Shown here: positions 52,301 to 63,900 of the stretch, piece by piece | Layout of the letters: each line of letters starts with the position of its first letter | Position numbering within the stretch: the stretch's first letter is position 1 | DNA from: Colias croceus | Lineage: Eukaryota; Arthropoda; Insecta; Lepidoptera; Pieridae | Reading direction: 5' to 3' | NCBI RefSeq assembly: GCF_905220415.1 | Contig: NC_059550.1 | Span: 4,590,501 to 4,654,500, forward strand | Length of the DNA: 64,000 nucleotides | The notes under the pieces: generated by a model | The model's input: only the letters and a program-made list of their open reading frames with translations | What the model was told of the DNA's origin: nothing | Databases searched by the model: none | Position numbers and translations under genes: made by a program

Positions 52301-54059
52301 GTAGACTTTTACATCGACAATATAAATATTAAACCGGACAGTTTTTCTACATCACAACAGACTATATTTCACACTCAAGTTTCCGCATTATTATTAAATA
52401 ACCATAAACCCAAATTACTCCATTCCTACATTATTTCACCGACAACTTATAATAGATCATATTATGCATAAGCAATAGATCGTGATATAATTGTGCGTAA
52501 TAACTTACACAACGTATTATGTCATAGTATTGTTTAAATTGTTTTCAATTCGTTCTCAGCGCTATTGCTTCTCGTTAATCTAAATAGCTATTGTTTGGTG
52601 TTTTCGTTGTTTATTAATTGTCCGACGATTTCTTTTTAGTGCCAAAAACCACCTGGAGGTTCTTAATAATTGGTAGCGTGATTTTTGCAACAAGTTTTTC
52701 AATGAAATATATTTTGTTAATTGTCCCTTTGTTATTGTTGATTTCTTTGTTATTATTCATGACTAGGATTACTTATTTATAGTTAGTACCGAAAATAAAA
52801 ATTTATCAGTAATTACCATTGAGATAATATTACTACGTATGGAGAAGACACCACGAACAAAATCTATGCGCGGCGCGCAGCGGCGCGGGGCACATTTTTT
52901 TGCTCTAACTAAGTTTTAAAAATTATTATCTAGTTAGGTACTTACCGATGAAAAGTTATTCTTTTGCACTTTTCCGTATTATTTGTATTATTTGTGCAAT
53001 ATCGTAACACACACGAAGGCATATTTAATGCGTTTCACTTTAAAAAAAAATAAAAAATGAGCGTGACGTTCGCGCCAATGAGCGAGCAAGCGACTGAGTG
53101 CGGTTAAGCCATATGGCTTATGGTGAGCGGAACATAGGTGATGTAGGCGGTGTCGTCTCCAATTGTATATCTCAATGGTAATTACACCCTTATTGGTATA
53201 TCTTCAGTTTATAAAAGTGAAAGAAAATCTTATTTCGTTAAATCAACGATAAATTATATTTTTGTCCAAGATAAAATCATTAATTACAATTATTACGTTT
53301 CACAAGAAACTTATATGACATTTTACAACAATCATACCCATTATGCAGAAACAGATCAGCATTAGATCTCAGGCCGTAGAAAATGAAGATTTGATCTCCC
53401 GCATTGAAATCTCGCAGCGCGTAACACTCGCCTCGGTTCAGATCTTTGTTGAAATCTGTCGTTATCTGAAATGTTATAAATTTCTTTCTAGAGTCTAAAT
53501 CCTAGATTTTTGTACAAAAGAGTATGTAGTTACAGTAGTAAAGACATTTTATGCTAAAATTTTCATGTGGAAGCTATGTAGCATGCACAGTTCAGTATTC
53601 GGATATTATAATTTTGTATAAATTTCGTCATATAAAGTAAAAAAGAAAAGAATTAGAAACGTTACTTTGAAATAATTTTCGCTTTAAGGATAAGAGAAAG
53701 GCCATACCTATATGAGTCTCGGAATGTTGTAAAGAGTATTCAGGAAAACGACTATTATTTTACAATTTGTCGTTCTATATGACTAATATGAGTAATACAT
53801 CTGCCTCTACTGTAATGAGTGCATGTGTATGATATAATCTAATTGCAAATTACTGTTAAGTGCTTTGCAGGTCTTTGAATTACCATATTAAAAGCTTTTT
53901 TTGAAGGCCCCAATATCATAATAATCGTCACTTTTAGACAATTTACTCACCTTTCCTTGTTCATGATTGCACATGTCCCACAGAGGTATGAACGCCGTAG
54001 TGCTTTGGTCAGCAAGCTGTATGTGATTCTGCCGCGTCATCACTGTTGACACCGCCCAT
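49376..54059 (-). CDS. SETD3-like protein-histidine methyltransferase, C-terminal part (5 exons)
   Basis: Minus-strand exons 54059-53951, 53465-53338, 51975-51776, 51447-51261 and 49484-49376 join in frame and encode about 243 C-terminal residues. The first two carry the end of the SET domain: WAVSTVMTRQN, IPLWDMCNHEQG (the AdoMet-binding NH pair) and IFYGLRSNADL (the catalytic Tyr). The rest is the Rubisco LSMT-type substrate-binding domain, with LGVSNSDPLREAK and ENPISPELLSFIRIF. Human SETD3 methylates actin His73. The Asn in TRQN and the Trp in PLWDMCNH, which in the human enzyme shape the histidine pocket, are kept, so histidine specificity is likely. The N-terminal half is not in the window; the next intron upstream runs into the Helitron-like array at 54182. 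Convergent with the ZP gene. Confidence 0.88.
49610..50701. mobile_element. 1.1-kb inverted-repeat element with TTA flanks, Harbinger-like
   Basis: The ends TAGTTCAGGATACATCGCCC and its reverse complement are long matching inverted repeats (about 36 bp, to TTGCAAGTG). TTA flanks both sides (49607-49609 and 50702-50704), like the 3-bp TWA duplications of PIF/Harbinger elements. A second inverted pair lies inside: about 140 bp at 50150-50290 mirrors 50540-50680. It has no transposase, lies in the last intron of the SETD3-like gene, and is probably non-autonomous. Confidence 0.65.
52841..53160. repeat. possible short inverted-repeat element
   Basis: GGAGAAGACACC at the left is mirrored by GGTGTCGTCTCC at the right (one mismatch in 12), bounding 320 bp with GC-rich patches in an AT-rich intron. 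I see no clear target duplication, so the call is weak. Confidence 0.3.
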
Positions 54060-54181
54060 CTGGAAACAGAGAGAAACTTTGTTAAATCAACTATTTTCTT
54101 GAAGAGACTGTGTGAACAATATCTTGAAAAGAAATAGGTAATAGGTTCCTGAGTTTATAATTTGGTGAAAATTAGTTATTA
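54060..54181. other. intron remnant between SETD3-like exon and the array
   Basis: Begins with the polypyrimidine/AG acceptor of the exon at 54059 (minus strand). It ends at A 54181, next to the first element, consistent with Helitron insertion between A and T. Confidence 0.6.
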
Positions 54182-55663
54182 TCATATATATATAAAGCTA
54201 CACTACCACTCACTCACTGACTGACTGACATCGGGTTTCTCGGAAACTACGGGGAAAGTTGGGGGGATTTTGACGTGATCGTGTAGAGGTGCTCCCAGTG
54301 ACCACCGGAAAAATATAGCGATCTCGATCATCTTCGAAAACCAAGTGGACCCCTGGAGGTGCGCAAAAACGGTGGTACCTGGAGGGGGGGTGTCTGAACA
54401 AAAAATGCTCGGAACTGGTGGCGATTACCAGGGGAGGTGGAAAAATGGGGATTTTCGCAAAAACAAGATGGCCGCCGTACTTTGCCAAAATCGCCGTTTA
54501 TGAATCCTTACGTCTCAAATTTGGCACACGTGCTCTGTTTGAGCCGGCGAATCGATCGGTGCCCCGTTCGAGTGGCTCCGGGCCCCCGTTTCCAACTTCC
54601 ATACAACGTAAACTCCAACGGCCCGCGGAAACGGTGCGAGTTGGGTGGGGGGTGTCGGAACTAAAAATGATCACCACCCTGGGACGCTACCAGGGAGCCG
54701 TAGTGGGATGCTCGATTTTGGAATTTTTCCATTTTTGGCGCAAACATAAAAACGTAAATTTAGCCGAGGTGGTGCAATAGAGAAATAAACCAATGACGCA
54801 TTCATACTCGCCCAACTCCCAGGATATCCAGAAAAATCCGAAATCTTAAACTTTCCCACATCTCGCGAAGACGGTCAACGGCCCGCGCAAACGGTAGCAG
54901 CTGCATCTGGGGTGCTCGAACTAAACTTGTAGTAGACCTCGAGCAATTACCACAGAGTGTGAAAAAAATTCAAAATGGCGGAAAAAATGGCCGCCGCCAT
55001 ACAAATTCTAAAACGGCCATCGCTGATGTGATCGCGCTGAAACTTGGCTCAGGGGCTTTAATCGAGCCGCAAATTAAGTTGGCGTACTCATAATCGAGTT
55101 TCCACAGCTGGTTTCCGAGTTTCATACAACGCGAAATTCGACGGCTCTCCGAAACGGCGCGAGATAGGTGGGGTGTGTAGAACTAAAAAATGATCAGGAA
55201 GATGGGGCGCTACCAGGGCAATCGAGAAATTTCAAATTGGACGCAATTTTTTTTTCAAAAATGGCCAATTTTTCAAAGCAAGATGGTGGCGCCGGTTCCG
55301 TCACGATCGGTCTGAAAATTGACTTCTGTGCTCTGATTGGTCAGATTTACAAAACTGCATACTCAGAATTTCTCTCCGACCCCCGGTTTCCATTTTCCAT
55401 ACATCACGAAATTCAACGGCTCTCTGAACTGGTGGCACTTAGGTTGGGGTCACCAAGGTAAAAAATGTTTAAAAACTTGGTCCGCTTCCAGGCACATAAA
55501 AATTTTTGCTAAAAAGCGAATTTTTTTTTTTCGAAAATTTTGTATGGAAATTTCCATAGTAGGAAGGGTAATTGAATAGCATCGGCAAAAGACGGCACCG
55601 CGGGCTGCTTGCTGCCCGCGCACCGCGCAACTTCGAGGGTTGACAGCCTCCCGGAGTAGAAAA

Positions 55664-56470
55664 TATTTATTAACTTTTGAACTACCGCACGAGCCAAGCG
55701 AGCGAAGCGAGCGAGTCACGGCAGCGGCCAGCGTAAATATTCAAATAGGTAGCGAGGAGCGAAGCGACGAGCGTGTTAGGTTAACTTTTGAACTACTTAC
55801 CGCACGAGCCAAGCGAGCGAAGCGAGCGAGTCGCATCAACGGCCGGCCTAAATATTCAAATAGGTAGCGAGGAGCGAAGCGACGAGCGTGTTAGGTTAAC
55901 TTATGAACTACCTACCGCACGAGCCAAGCGAGCGAAGCGAGCGAGTTGCGGCAGCGGCCGGCCTAAATATTCAAATAGGTAGCGAGGAGCGAAGCGACGA
56001 GCGTGTTAGGTTAACTCTTGAACAGTTTATTATGAAAAGTCACTGCCCGCTATCGATAGACGTTTCAAAAATTTTACCAATATTTGAATAAGTAATTTAT
56101 AAGCAGTTTAAGTAGCGAGGAGCGAAGCGACGAGCGTGTAAGGTTAACTTTTGAACTACCACACGAGCCATGCGAGCGAAGCGAGCGAGTCACGGCAGCG
56201 GCCGGCCTAAATATTCAAATAGGTAGCGAGGAGCGAAGCGACGAGCATGTTAGGTTAACTTTTGAACTACCTATCGCACGAGCCAAGCGAGCGAAGCGAG
56301 CGAGACGCGGCAGCGGCCGGCCTATATATTCAAATAGGTAGCGAGGAGCGAAGCGACGAGCGTGTTAGGTTAACTCTTGAACAGTTTATTATGAAAAGTC
56401 ACTACCCGCTATCGATAAGACGTTTCAAAAATTTAACAATATTTGAATAAGTAATTTATAAGCAGTTTCG
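55664..56470 (+). repeat. ~115-bp GC-rich minisatellite in copy 1
   Basis: Units carry GAGCCAAGCGAGCGAAGCGA, then GGCCGGCCTAAATATTCAAA, then GCGAGGAGCGAAGCGACGAG and TTAGGTTAAC. Five unit starts occur near 55690, 55803, 55918, 56162 and 56277. A different linker containing CCCGCTATCGATA interrupts the array. Because 115 is not a multiple of 3, the open frames across it are artefacts. Confidence 0.85.
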
Positions 56471-57060
56471 ACTAACTGTAGAATCGCTGTTAGCAGATGT
56501 TACAAATGGAAAGGAAATTCGAATGCATTTTCAAATGACTGAAGATTTCTGCCCTGGGATGAGCCGCGAGCTGCTTGCAGCTCGCGCACCACGCACCCTC
56601 GAAGGTGGACAGCCCCCCGGAATAGAAAATATTTGAATGGGGAATTTATAAGCATTACCGACTGACTGTAGAATCGCTGTTAGGAGATGTAACAAATGGA
56701 TAGGAAATTCGAATGCATTTTCAAATGACTGAAGATTTCTGCCCTGGGATGAGCCGCGAGCTGCTTGCAGCTCGCGCACCACGCACCCTCGAAGGTGGAC
56801 AGCCCCCCGGAATAGAAAATATTTGAATGGGGAATTTATAAGCATTACCGACTGACTGTAGAATCGCTGTTAGGTGATGTAACAAATGGAAAGGAAATTC
56901 GAATGCATTTTCAAATGACTGAAGATTTCTGCCCTGGGATGAGCCGCGAGCTGCTTGCAGCTCGCGCACCACGCACCCTCGAAGGTGGACAGCCCCCCGG
57001 AATAGAAAATATTTGAATGGGGAATTTATAAGCATTACCGACTGACTGTAGAATCGCTGT
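56471..57060 (+). repeat. 190-bp tandem repeat with terminal-like hairpins, copy 1
   Basis: Three near-identical 190-bp units. Each carries GCGAGCTGCTTGCAGCTCGC (56566-56585, 56756-56775, 56946-56965) followed by GCACCACGCACCCTCGAAGG. That is the element's own 3' hairpin and spacer, but without the CTAG. Confidence 0.85.
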
Positions 57061-58671
57061 TAGCAGATGTAACAAATGGACAGAAAATCCGAATATATTT
57101 TCAAATGACTGCCCTATTGCTTCAACCCAGGGGCAAAAGGGGCTCGCGGGCTGCTTGCAGCCCGCGCACAACGCACCAGCTAGTCATATATATATAAAGC
57201 TACACTACCACTCACTCACTGACTGACTGACATCGGGTTTCTCGGAAACTACGGGGAAAGTTGGGGGGATTTTGACGTGATCGTGTAGAGGTGCTCCCAG
57301 TGACCACCGGAAAAATATAGCGATCTCGATCATCTTCGAAAACCAAGTGGACCCCTGGAGGTGCGCAAAAACGGTGGTACCTGGAGGGGGGGTGTCTGAA
57401 CAAAAAATGCTCGGAACTGGTGGCGATTACCAGGGGAGGTGGAAAAATGGGGATTTTCGCAAAAACAAGATGGCCGCCGTACTTTGCCAAAATCGCCGTT
57501 TATGAATCCTTACGTCTCAAATTTGGCACACGTGCTCTGTTTGAGCCGGCGAATCGATCGGTGCCCCGTTCGAGTGGCTCCGGGCCCCCGTTTCCAACTT
57601 CCATACAACGTAAACTCCAACGGCCCGCGGAAACGGAGTGAGTTGGGTTGGGGGTCCCGGAACTAAAAATGATCACCACCCTGGGACGCTACCAGGGAGC
57701 TATAGTGGGATGCTCGATTTTGGAATTTTTCCATTTTTGGCGCAAACATAAAAACGTAAATTTAGACGAGGTGGTGCAATGGAGAAATACACCAATGATG
57801 CATTCGTACTCGCCCAGCTCCCAGGATATCCAGAAAAATCCGAAATCTTAAACTTTCCCTCATCTCTCGAAGACGGTCAACGGCCCGCGCAAACGGTAGC
57901 AGCTACATCTGGGGTGCTCGAACTAAACTTGTAGTAGACCTCGAGCAATTACCACAGAGTGCAAAAAAAATTCAAAATGGCGGAAAAAATGGCCGCCGCC
58001 ATACAAATTCTAAAACGGCCATCGCTGGTCCGATCGCGCTGAAACTTGTCACAGGGGCTTTAATTGAGTCGCATATTAAGTTGGCATACTCATAATCGAG
58101 TTTCCATCGCTGGTTTCCGAGTTTCATACAACGCAAAATTCGACGGCTCTCTGAAACAGCGCGAGATAGGTGGGGTGTGTAGAACTAAAAAATGATCAGG
58201 AAGATGGGGCGCTACCAGGGCAATCGAGAAATTTTAAATTGGACGCAATTTTTTTTTCAAAAATGGCCGATTTTTTGAGGCAAGATGGTGGCGCCGGTTA
58301 CTTTACGATCGGTCTGAAAATTGACTTCTGTGCTTTAATCGGCCATATTTACAAAACTGCATACTCAGAATCTCTCTCCGACCCCTGGTTTCCATTTTCA
58401 ATACATCACGAAATTCAACGGCTCTCTGAACCGGTGGCACTTAGGTCGGGGTCGCCGAAGTAAAAAATGCTTCAAAACCTGGTCCGCTTCCAGTCATGTA
58501 AAAATTTTTGGTAAAAAGCGAAATTTTTTTTTTTCGAAAATTTTGTATGGAAATTTCCATAGTAGAAAGGGTAATAGGAATAGCAACGGCAAATACGGCG
58601 CCGCGGGCTGCTTGCTGCCCGCGCACCGCGCAACTTCGAGGGTTGACAGCCTCCCGGAGTAGAAAATATTT

Positions 58672-59715
58672 ATTAACTTTTGAGCTACCTCACGAGCCAA
58701 GCGAGCGAAGCGAGCGAGTCACGGCAGCGGCCAGCGTAAATATTCAAATAGGTAGCGAGGAGCGAAGCGACGAGCGTGTTAGGTTAACTTTTGAACTACT
58801 TACCGCACGAGCCAAGCGAGCGAAGCGAGCGAGTCGCGTCAACGGCCGGCCTAAATATTCAAATATGTAGCGAGGAGCGAAGCGACGAGCGTGTTAGGTT
58901 AACTCTTGAACAGTTTATTATGAAAAGTCACTGTCCGCTATCGATAAGACGTTTCAAAAATTTTACCAATATTTGAATAAGTAATTTATAAGCAGTTTAG
59001 GTAGCGAGGAGCGAAGCGACGAGCGTGTAAGGTTAACTTTTGAACTACCACACGAGCCATGCGAGCGAAGCGAGCGAGTCACGACAGCGGCCGGCCTAAA
59101 TATTCAAATAGGTAGCGAGGAGCGAAGCGACGAGCGTGTTAGGTTAACTTTTGAACTACCTACCGCACGAGCCAAGCGAGCGAAGCGAGCGAGTTGCGGC
59201 AGCGGCCGGCCTAAATATTCAAATAGGTAGCGAGGAGCGAAGCGACGAGCGTGTTAGGTTAACTCTTGAACAGTTTATTATGAAAAGTCACTGCCCGCTA
59301 TCGATAAGACGTTTCAAAAATTTTACCAATATTTGAATAAGTAATTTATAAGCAGTTTAGGTAGCGAGGAGCGAAGCGACGAGCGTGTAAGGTTAACTTT
59401 TGAACTACCACACGAGCCATGCGAGCGAAGCGAGCGAGTCACGGCAGCAGCCGGCCTAAATATTCAAATAGGTAGCGAGGAGCGAAGCGACGAGCGTGTT
59501 AGGTTAACTTTTGAACTACCTATCGCACGAGCCAAGCGAGCTAAGCGAGCGAGTCGCGGCAGCGGCCGGCCTAAATATTCAAATAGGTAGCGAGGAGCGA
59601 AGCGACGAGCGTGTTAGGTTAACTCTTGAACAGTTTATTATGAAAAGTCACTGCCCGCTATCGATAAGACGTTTCAAAAATTTAACAATATTTGAATAAG
59701 TAATTTATAAGCAGT
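58672..59715 (+). repeat. ~115-bp GC-rich minisatellite in copy 2
   Basis: Six 115-bp units fall in three pairs, each pair followed by the linker containing CGCTATCGATAAGACG, which gives a higher-order repeat of about 360 bp (the same sequence recurs near 58791, 59151 and 59511). Confidence 0.85.
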
Positions 59716-60340
59716 TTCGACTGACTGTAGAATCGCTGTTAGCAGATGTTACAAATGGAAAGGAAGACTTCTTCCCTGGGATGAGCCGCGAGCTGCTTGC
59801 AGCTCGCGCACCACGCACCCTCGAAGGTGGACAGCCCCCCGGAATAGAAAATATTTTAATAGGGAATTTATAAGCACTTTCGATTTACTGTGGAATCGCT
59901 GTTAGCAGATAAAAGCAAATTGACAGGGAATTTTAACGCATTTTCAAATGACTGAAGATTTTTGTCCCTGGGATGTACCGCGGGCTGCTTGCAGCCCGCG
60001 CACCACGCACTCTCGAAGGTGGACAGCCCCCCAGAGTAGAAAATACTTGAATGGGGAATTTATAAACATTTCCGACTGAGTGTACAATCGCTGTAAGCAG
60101 ATAGTAACAAATGGACAGAAAATTCGAATGCATTTTCAAATGACTGCCCTATTGCTCCAACTCAGGGGAAAAAGGGCTCGCGGGCTGCTTGCAGCCCGCG
60201 CTCAACGCACCCTCGAAGGTCGACAGCATTCCAGAATAGAAAATTTTTGAATTGGAAATTTATAAGCACTTCCGATTGACTGTGGAATCGCTGTTAGCAG
60301 AAAATTACAAATGGACTGGGAATTTTAACACATTTTCTAA
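59716..60340 (+). repeat. ~180-190-bp hairpin repeats in copy 2
   Basis: Diverged relatives of the copy 1 units, with hairpins at 59788-59807, 59980-59999 and 60180-60199. All are followed by GCAC-type spacers ending in CTCGAAGG rather than CTAG. Confidence 0.8.
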
Positions 60341-61872
60341 TGACTGCCCTATTGCTTCAACCCAGGGGCAAAAGGGGCTCGCGGGCTGCTTGCAGCCCGC
60401 GCACAACGCACCAGCTAGTTATAATATATAAAGCTACACTACCACTCACTCACTCACTGACATCGCTTTTCTCGGAAACTACGTGGAAAGTGGGGGGGAT
60501 TTCGACGTGATCGTGTAGAGGTGCGCCGAGTGACCAGAGGAAAAATATAGCGATCTCGATCACCTTCGAATACCGAGTGGACCCCTGGTGGTGCGCAGAA
60601 ACGGTGCCACCTGGAGGGGGGGTGTCTGAACAAAAAATGCTCGGAACTGGTGGCGATTACCAGGGATGATGGAAAAATGGTGATTTTCGCGAAAACAAGA
60701 TGGCCGCCGTACTTTGCCAAAATCGCCGTTTATGAATCCTTACGTCTCAAATTTGGCACACGTGCTCTGTTCGAGCCGGCGAATCGATCGGTGCCCCGTT
60801 CGAGTGGCTCCGGGCCCCAGTTTCCAACTTCCATACAACGTAAAATCCAACGGCCCGCGGAAACGGTGCGAGTTGGGTGGGGGGTGTCGGAACTAAAAAT
60901 GATCACCACCCTGGGACGCTACCAGGGAGCCGTAGTGGGACGCTCGATTTTGGAATTTTTCCATTTTTGGCGCAAACATAAAAACGTAAATTTAGACGAG
61001 GTGGCGCAACGGAGAAATACACCAATGATGCATTCGTACTCGCCCAGCTCCCAGGATATCCAGAAAAATACGAAATCTTAAACTTTCCCTCATCTCTCGA
61101 AGACGGTCAACGGCCCGCGCAAACGGTAGCAGCTACATCTGGGGTGCTCGAACTAAACTTGGAGTAGACCTCGAGCAATTACCACAGATAGTGAAAAAAA
61201 TTCAAAATGGCGGAAAAAATGGCCGCCGCCATACAAATTCTAAAATGGTCATCTCTGGTCCGATCGCGCTGAAACTTGGCACAGGGGCTTTAGTCGAGCC
61301 GCACATTGAGATGGCATACTCATAATCGAGTTTCCATCGCTGGTTTCCGAGTTTCATACAACGCGAAATTCGACGGCTCTCCAAAACGGCACTAGATAGC
61401 CGGGGGGTGTAGAACTAAAAATTGATCAGGAAGATGGGGCGCTCCCAGGGCAATCGAGAAATTTCAAATTGGACGCAATTTTTTTTTCAAAAATGGCCAA
61501 TTTTTCAAAGCAAGTTGGTGGCGCCGGTTACTTTACGATCGGTCTGAAAATTGACTTCTGTGCTCTAATCGGCCATATTTACAAAACTGCATACTCAGAA
61601 TTTCTCTCCGACCCTCGGTTTCCATTTTCCATACATCACGAAATTCAACGGCTCTCTGAACCGGTGGCAGGTAGGGCGGGGTCGCCGAAGTAAAAAATGC
61701 TTCAAAACCTGGTCCGATTCCAGGCATGTAAAAATATTTGGTAAAAAGCGAAATTTTTTTTTTCGAAAATTTTGTATGGAAATTTCCATAGTAGGAAGGG
61801 TAATTGAATAGCACTGCTTGCTGCCCGCGCACCGCGCAACTTCGAGGGTTGACAGCCTCCCGGAGTAGAAAA

Positions 61873-62675
61873 TATTTATTAACTTTTGAACTACCGCACG
61901 AGCCAAGCGAGCGAAGCGAGCGAGTCACGGCAGCGGCCAGCGTAAATATTCAAATAGGTAGTGAGGAGCGAAGCGACGAACGTGTTAGGTTAACTCTTGA
62001 ACAGTTTATTATGAAAAGTCACTGTCCGCTATCGATAAGACGTTTCAAAAATTTTACCAATATTTGAATAAGTAAATTATAAGCAGTTTAGGTAGCGAGG
62101 AGCGAAGCGACGAGCGTGTAAGGTTAACTTTTGAACTACCACACGAGCCATGCGAGCGAAGCGAGCGAGTCACGACAGCGGCCGGCCTAAATATTCAAAT
62201 AGGTAGCGAGGAGCGAAGCGACGAGCGTGTTAGGTTAACTTTTGAACTACCTATCGCACGAGCCAAGCGAGCGAAGCGAGCGAGTCGCGGCAGCGGCCGG
62301 CCTAAATATTCAAATAGGTAGCGAGGAGCGAAGCGACGAGCGTGTTAGGTTAACTTTTGAACTACCTATCGCACGAGCCAAGCGAGCGAAGCGAGCGAGT
62401 CGCGGCAGCGGCCGGCCTAAATATTCAAATAGGTAGCGAGGAGCGAAGCGACGAGCGTGTTAGGTTAACTTTTGAACTACCTATCGCACGAGCCAAGCGA
62501 GCGAAGCGAGCGAGTCGCGGCTGCGGCCGGCCTAAATATTCAAATAGGTAGCGAGGAGCGAAGCGACGAGCGTGTTAGGTTAACTCTTGAACAGTTTATT
62601 ATGAAAAGTCACTGCCCGCTATCGATAAGACGTTTAAAAAATTTAACAACATTTGAATAAGTAATTTATAAGCAG
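61873..62675 (+). repeat. ~115-bp GC-rich minisatellite in copy 3
   Basis: One diverged unit, the ATCGATA linker, then four consecutive units near 62142, 62257, 62372 and 62487, spaced exactly 115 bp. Unit number and order differ from copies 1 and 2. Confidence 0.85.
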
Positions 62676-63860
62676 TTTCGACTGACTGTAGAATCGCTGT
62701 TAGCAGATGTTACAAATGGAAAGGAAATTCGAATGCATTTTCAAATGACTGAAGATTTCTGCCCTGGGATGAGCCGCGAGCTGCTTGCAGCTCGCGCACC
62801 ACGCACCCTCGAAGGTGGACAGCCCCCCGGAATAGAAAATATTTTAATGGGGAATTTATAAGCACTTCCGATTTACTGTGGAATCGCTGTTAGCAGATAA
62901 AAGCAAATTGACAGGGAATTTTAACGCATTTTCAAATGACTGAAGATTTTTGTCCCTGGGATGTACCGCGGGCTGCTCGCAGCCCGCGCACCACGCACCC
63001 TCGAAGGTGGACAGCCCCCCGGAATAGAAAATATTTTAATGGGGAGTTTATAAGCACTTCCGATTTACTGTGGAATCGCTGTTAGCAGATAAAAGCAAAT
63101 TGACAGGGAATTTTAACGCATTTTCAAATGACTGAAGATTTTTGTCCCTGGGATGTACCGCGGGCTGCTTGCAGCCCGCGCACCACGCACCCTCGATGGT
63201 GGATAGCCACCCGGTATAGAAAATATTTGAATGGGGAATTTATAAGCAGTTTCGACTGACTGTAGAATCGCTGTTAGCAGATGTTACAAATGGAAAGGAA
63301 ATTCGAATGCATTTTCAAATGACTGAAGATTTATGCCTTGGGTTGAGCCGCGAGCTGCTTGCAGCTCGCGCACCACGCACCCTCGAAAGTGGACAGCCCC
63401 CCGGAATAGAAAATATTTGAATGGGGAATTTATAAGCATTTCCGACTGACTGTAAAATCGCTGTTTGCAGATAATAGCAAATTGATGGAGAATTTGGAAG
63501 GTGGACAGCCTCCCGGAGTGGAAAATACTTGAATGGAGAATTTATAAGCATTACCGACTGACTGTAGAATCGCTGTTAGCAGATGTAACAAATGGACAGA
63601 AAATTCGAATTTATTTTCAAATGACTGCCCTATTGCTTCAACCCAGGGGCAAAAGGGGCTCGCGGGCTGCTTGCAGCCCGCGCACAACGCACCTTCGAAG
63701 GTCGACAGCATTCCAGAATAGAAAATATTTGAATTGGGAATTTATAAGCACTTCCGATTGACTGTGGAATCGCTGTTAGCAGAAAATTACAAATGGACTG
63801 GGAATTCTAACACATTTTCTAATGACTGCCCTATTGCTTTAACCCAGGGGCAAAAGGGGC
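62676..63860 (+). repeat. ~180-190-bp hairpin repeats in copy 3
   Basis: Hairpins at 62776-62795, 62968-62987, 63160-63179, 63350-63369 and 63662-63681 precede the true end. The one at 63662 has the GCACAACGCACC spacer of the real terminus but continues TTCGAAGG instead of AGCTAG. Confidence 0.8.
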
Positions 63861-63900
63861 TCGCGGGCTGCTTGCAGCCCGCGCACAACGCACCAGCTAG

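Larger units (their letters stand above)
54182..57183 (+). mobile_element. Helitron-like non-autonomous element, array copy 1 (3002 bp)
   Basis: It starts TCATATATATATAAAGCTAC after an A and ends with hairpin GCGGGCTGC-TT-GCAGCCCGC (57146-57165), a 14-nt spacer and CTAG (57180-57183). A TC start, a subterminal hairpin and a CTRR end are the Helitron hallmarks. 54182 to about 55660 is a non-coding body of degenerate ~262-bp modules; about 55664-56470 is a ~115-bp minisatellite; about 56471-57060 is three 190-bp units. No Rep or helicase coding sequence was found, so it must depend on enzymes supplied elsewhere. The first 400 bp or so appear identical to copy 2. Confidence 0.75.
57184..60418 (+). 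mobile_element. Helitron-like non-autonomous element, array copy 2 (3235 bp)
   Basis: It begins TCATATATATATAAAGCTAC at the base immediately after the CTAG of copy 1 and ends with hairpin 60381-60400, a 14-nt spacer and CTAG (60415-60418). The order of parts is the same as in copy 1, but the minisatellite is longer (about 58672-59715) and the hairpin repeats are more diverged. Non-coding. Confidence 0.75.
60419..63900 (+). mobile_element. Helitron-like non-autonomous element, array copy 3 (3482 bp)
   Basis: It follows the CTAG of copy 2 directly but starts TTATAATATATAAAGCTAC rather than TC. It ends with hairpin 63863-63882, a 14-nt spacer and CTAG (63897-63900). The body is more diverged from copies 1 and 2 (for example ATCGCTTTTCTCGG near the start). 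It has the longest run of hairpin repeats. Non-coding. Confidence 0.72.

Noticed and set aside
55770..55790. TTAGG insect telomere motif
   Set aside because: Only single TTAGG copies within each 115-bp unit; no consecutive telomeric run.
55664..57060. CRISPR-like array
   Set aside because: Units are whole 115- or 190-bp tandem repeats without unique spacers, in an animal genome.
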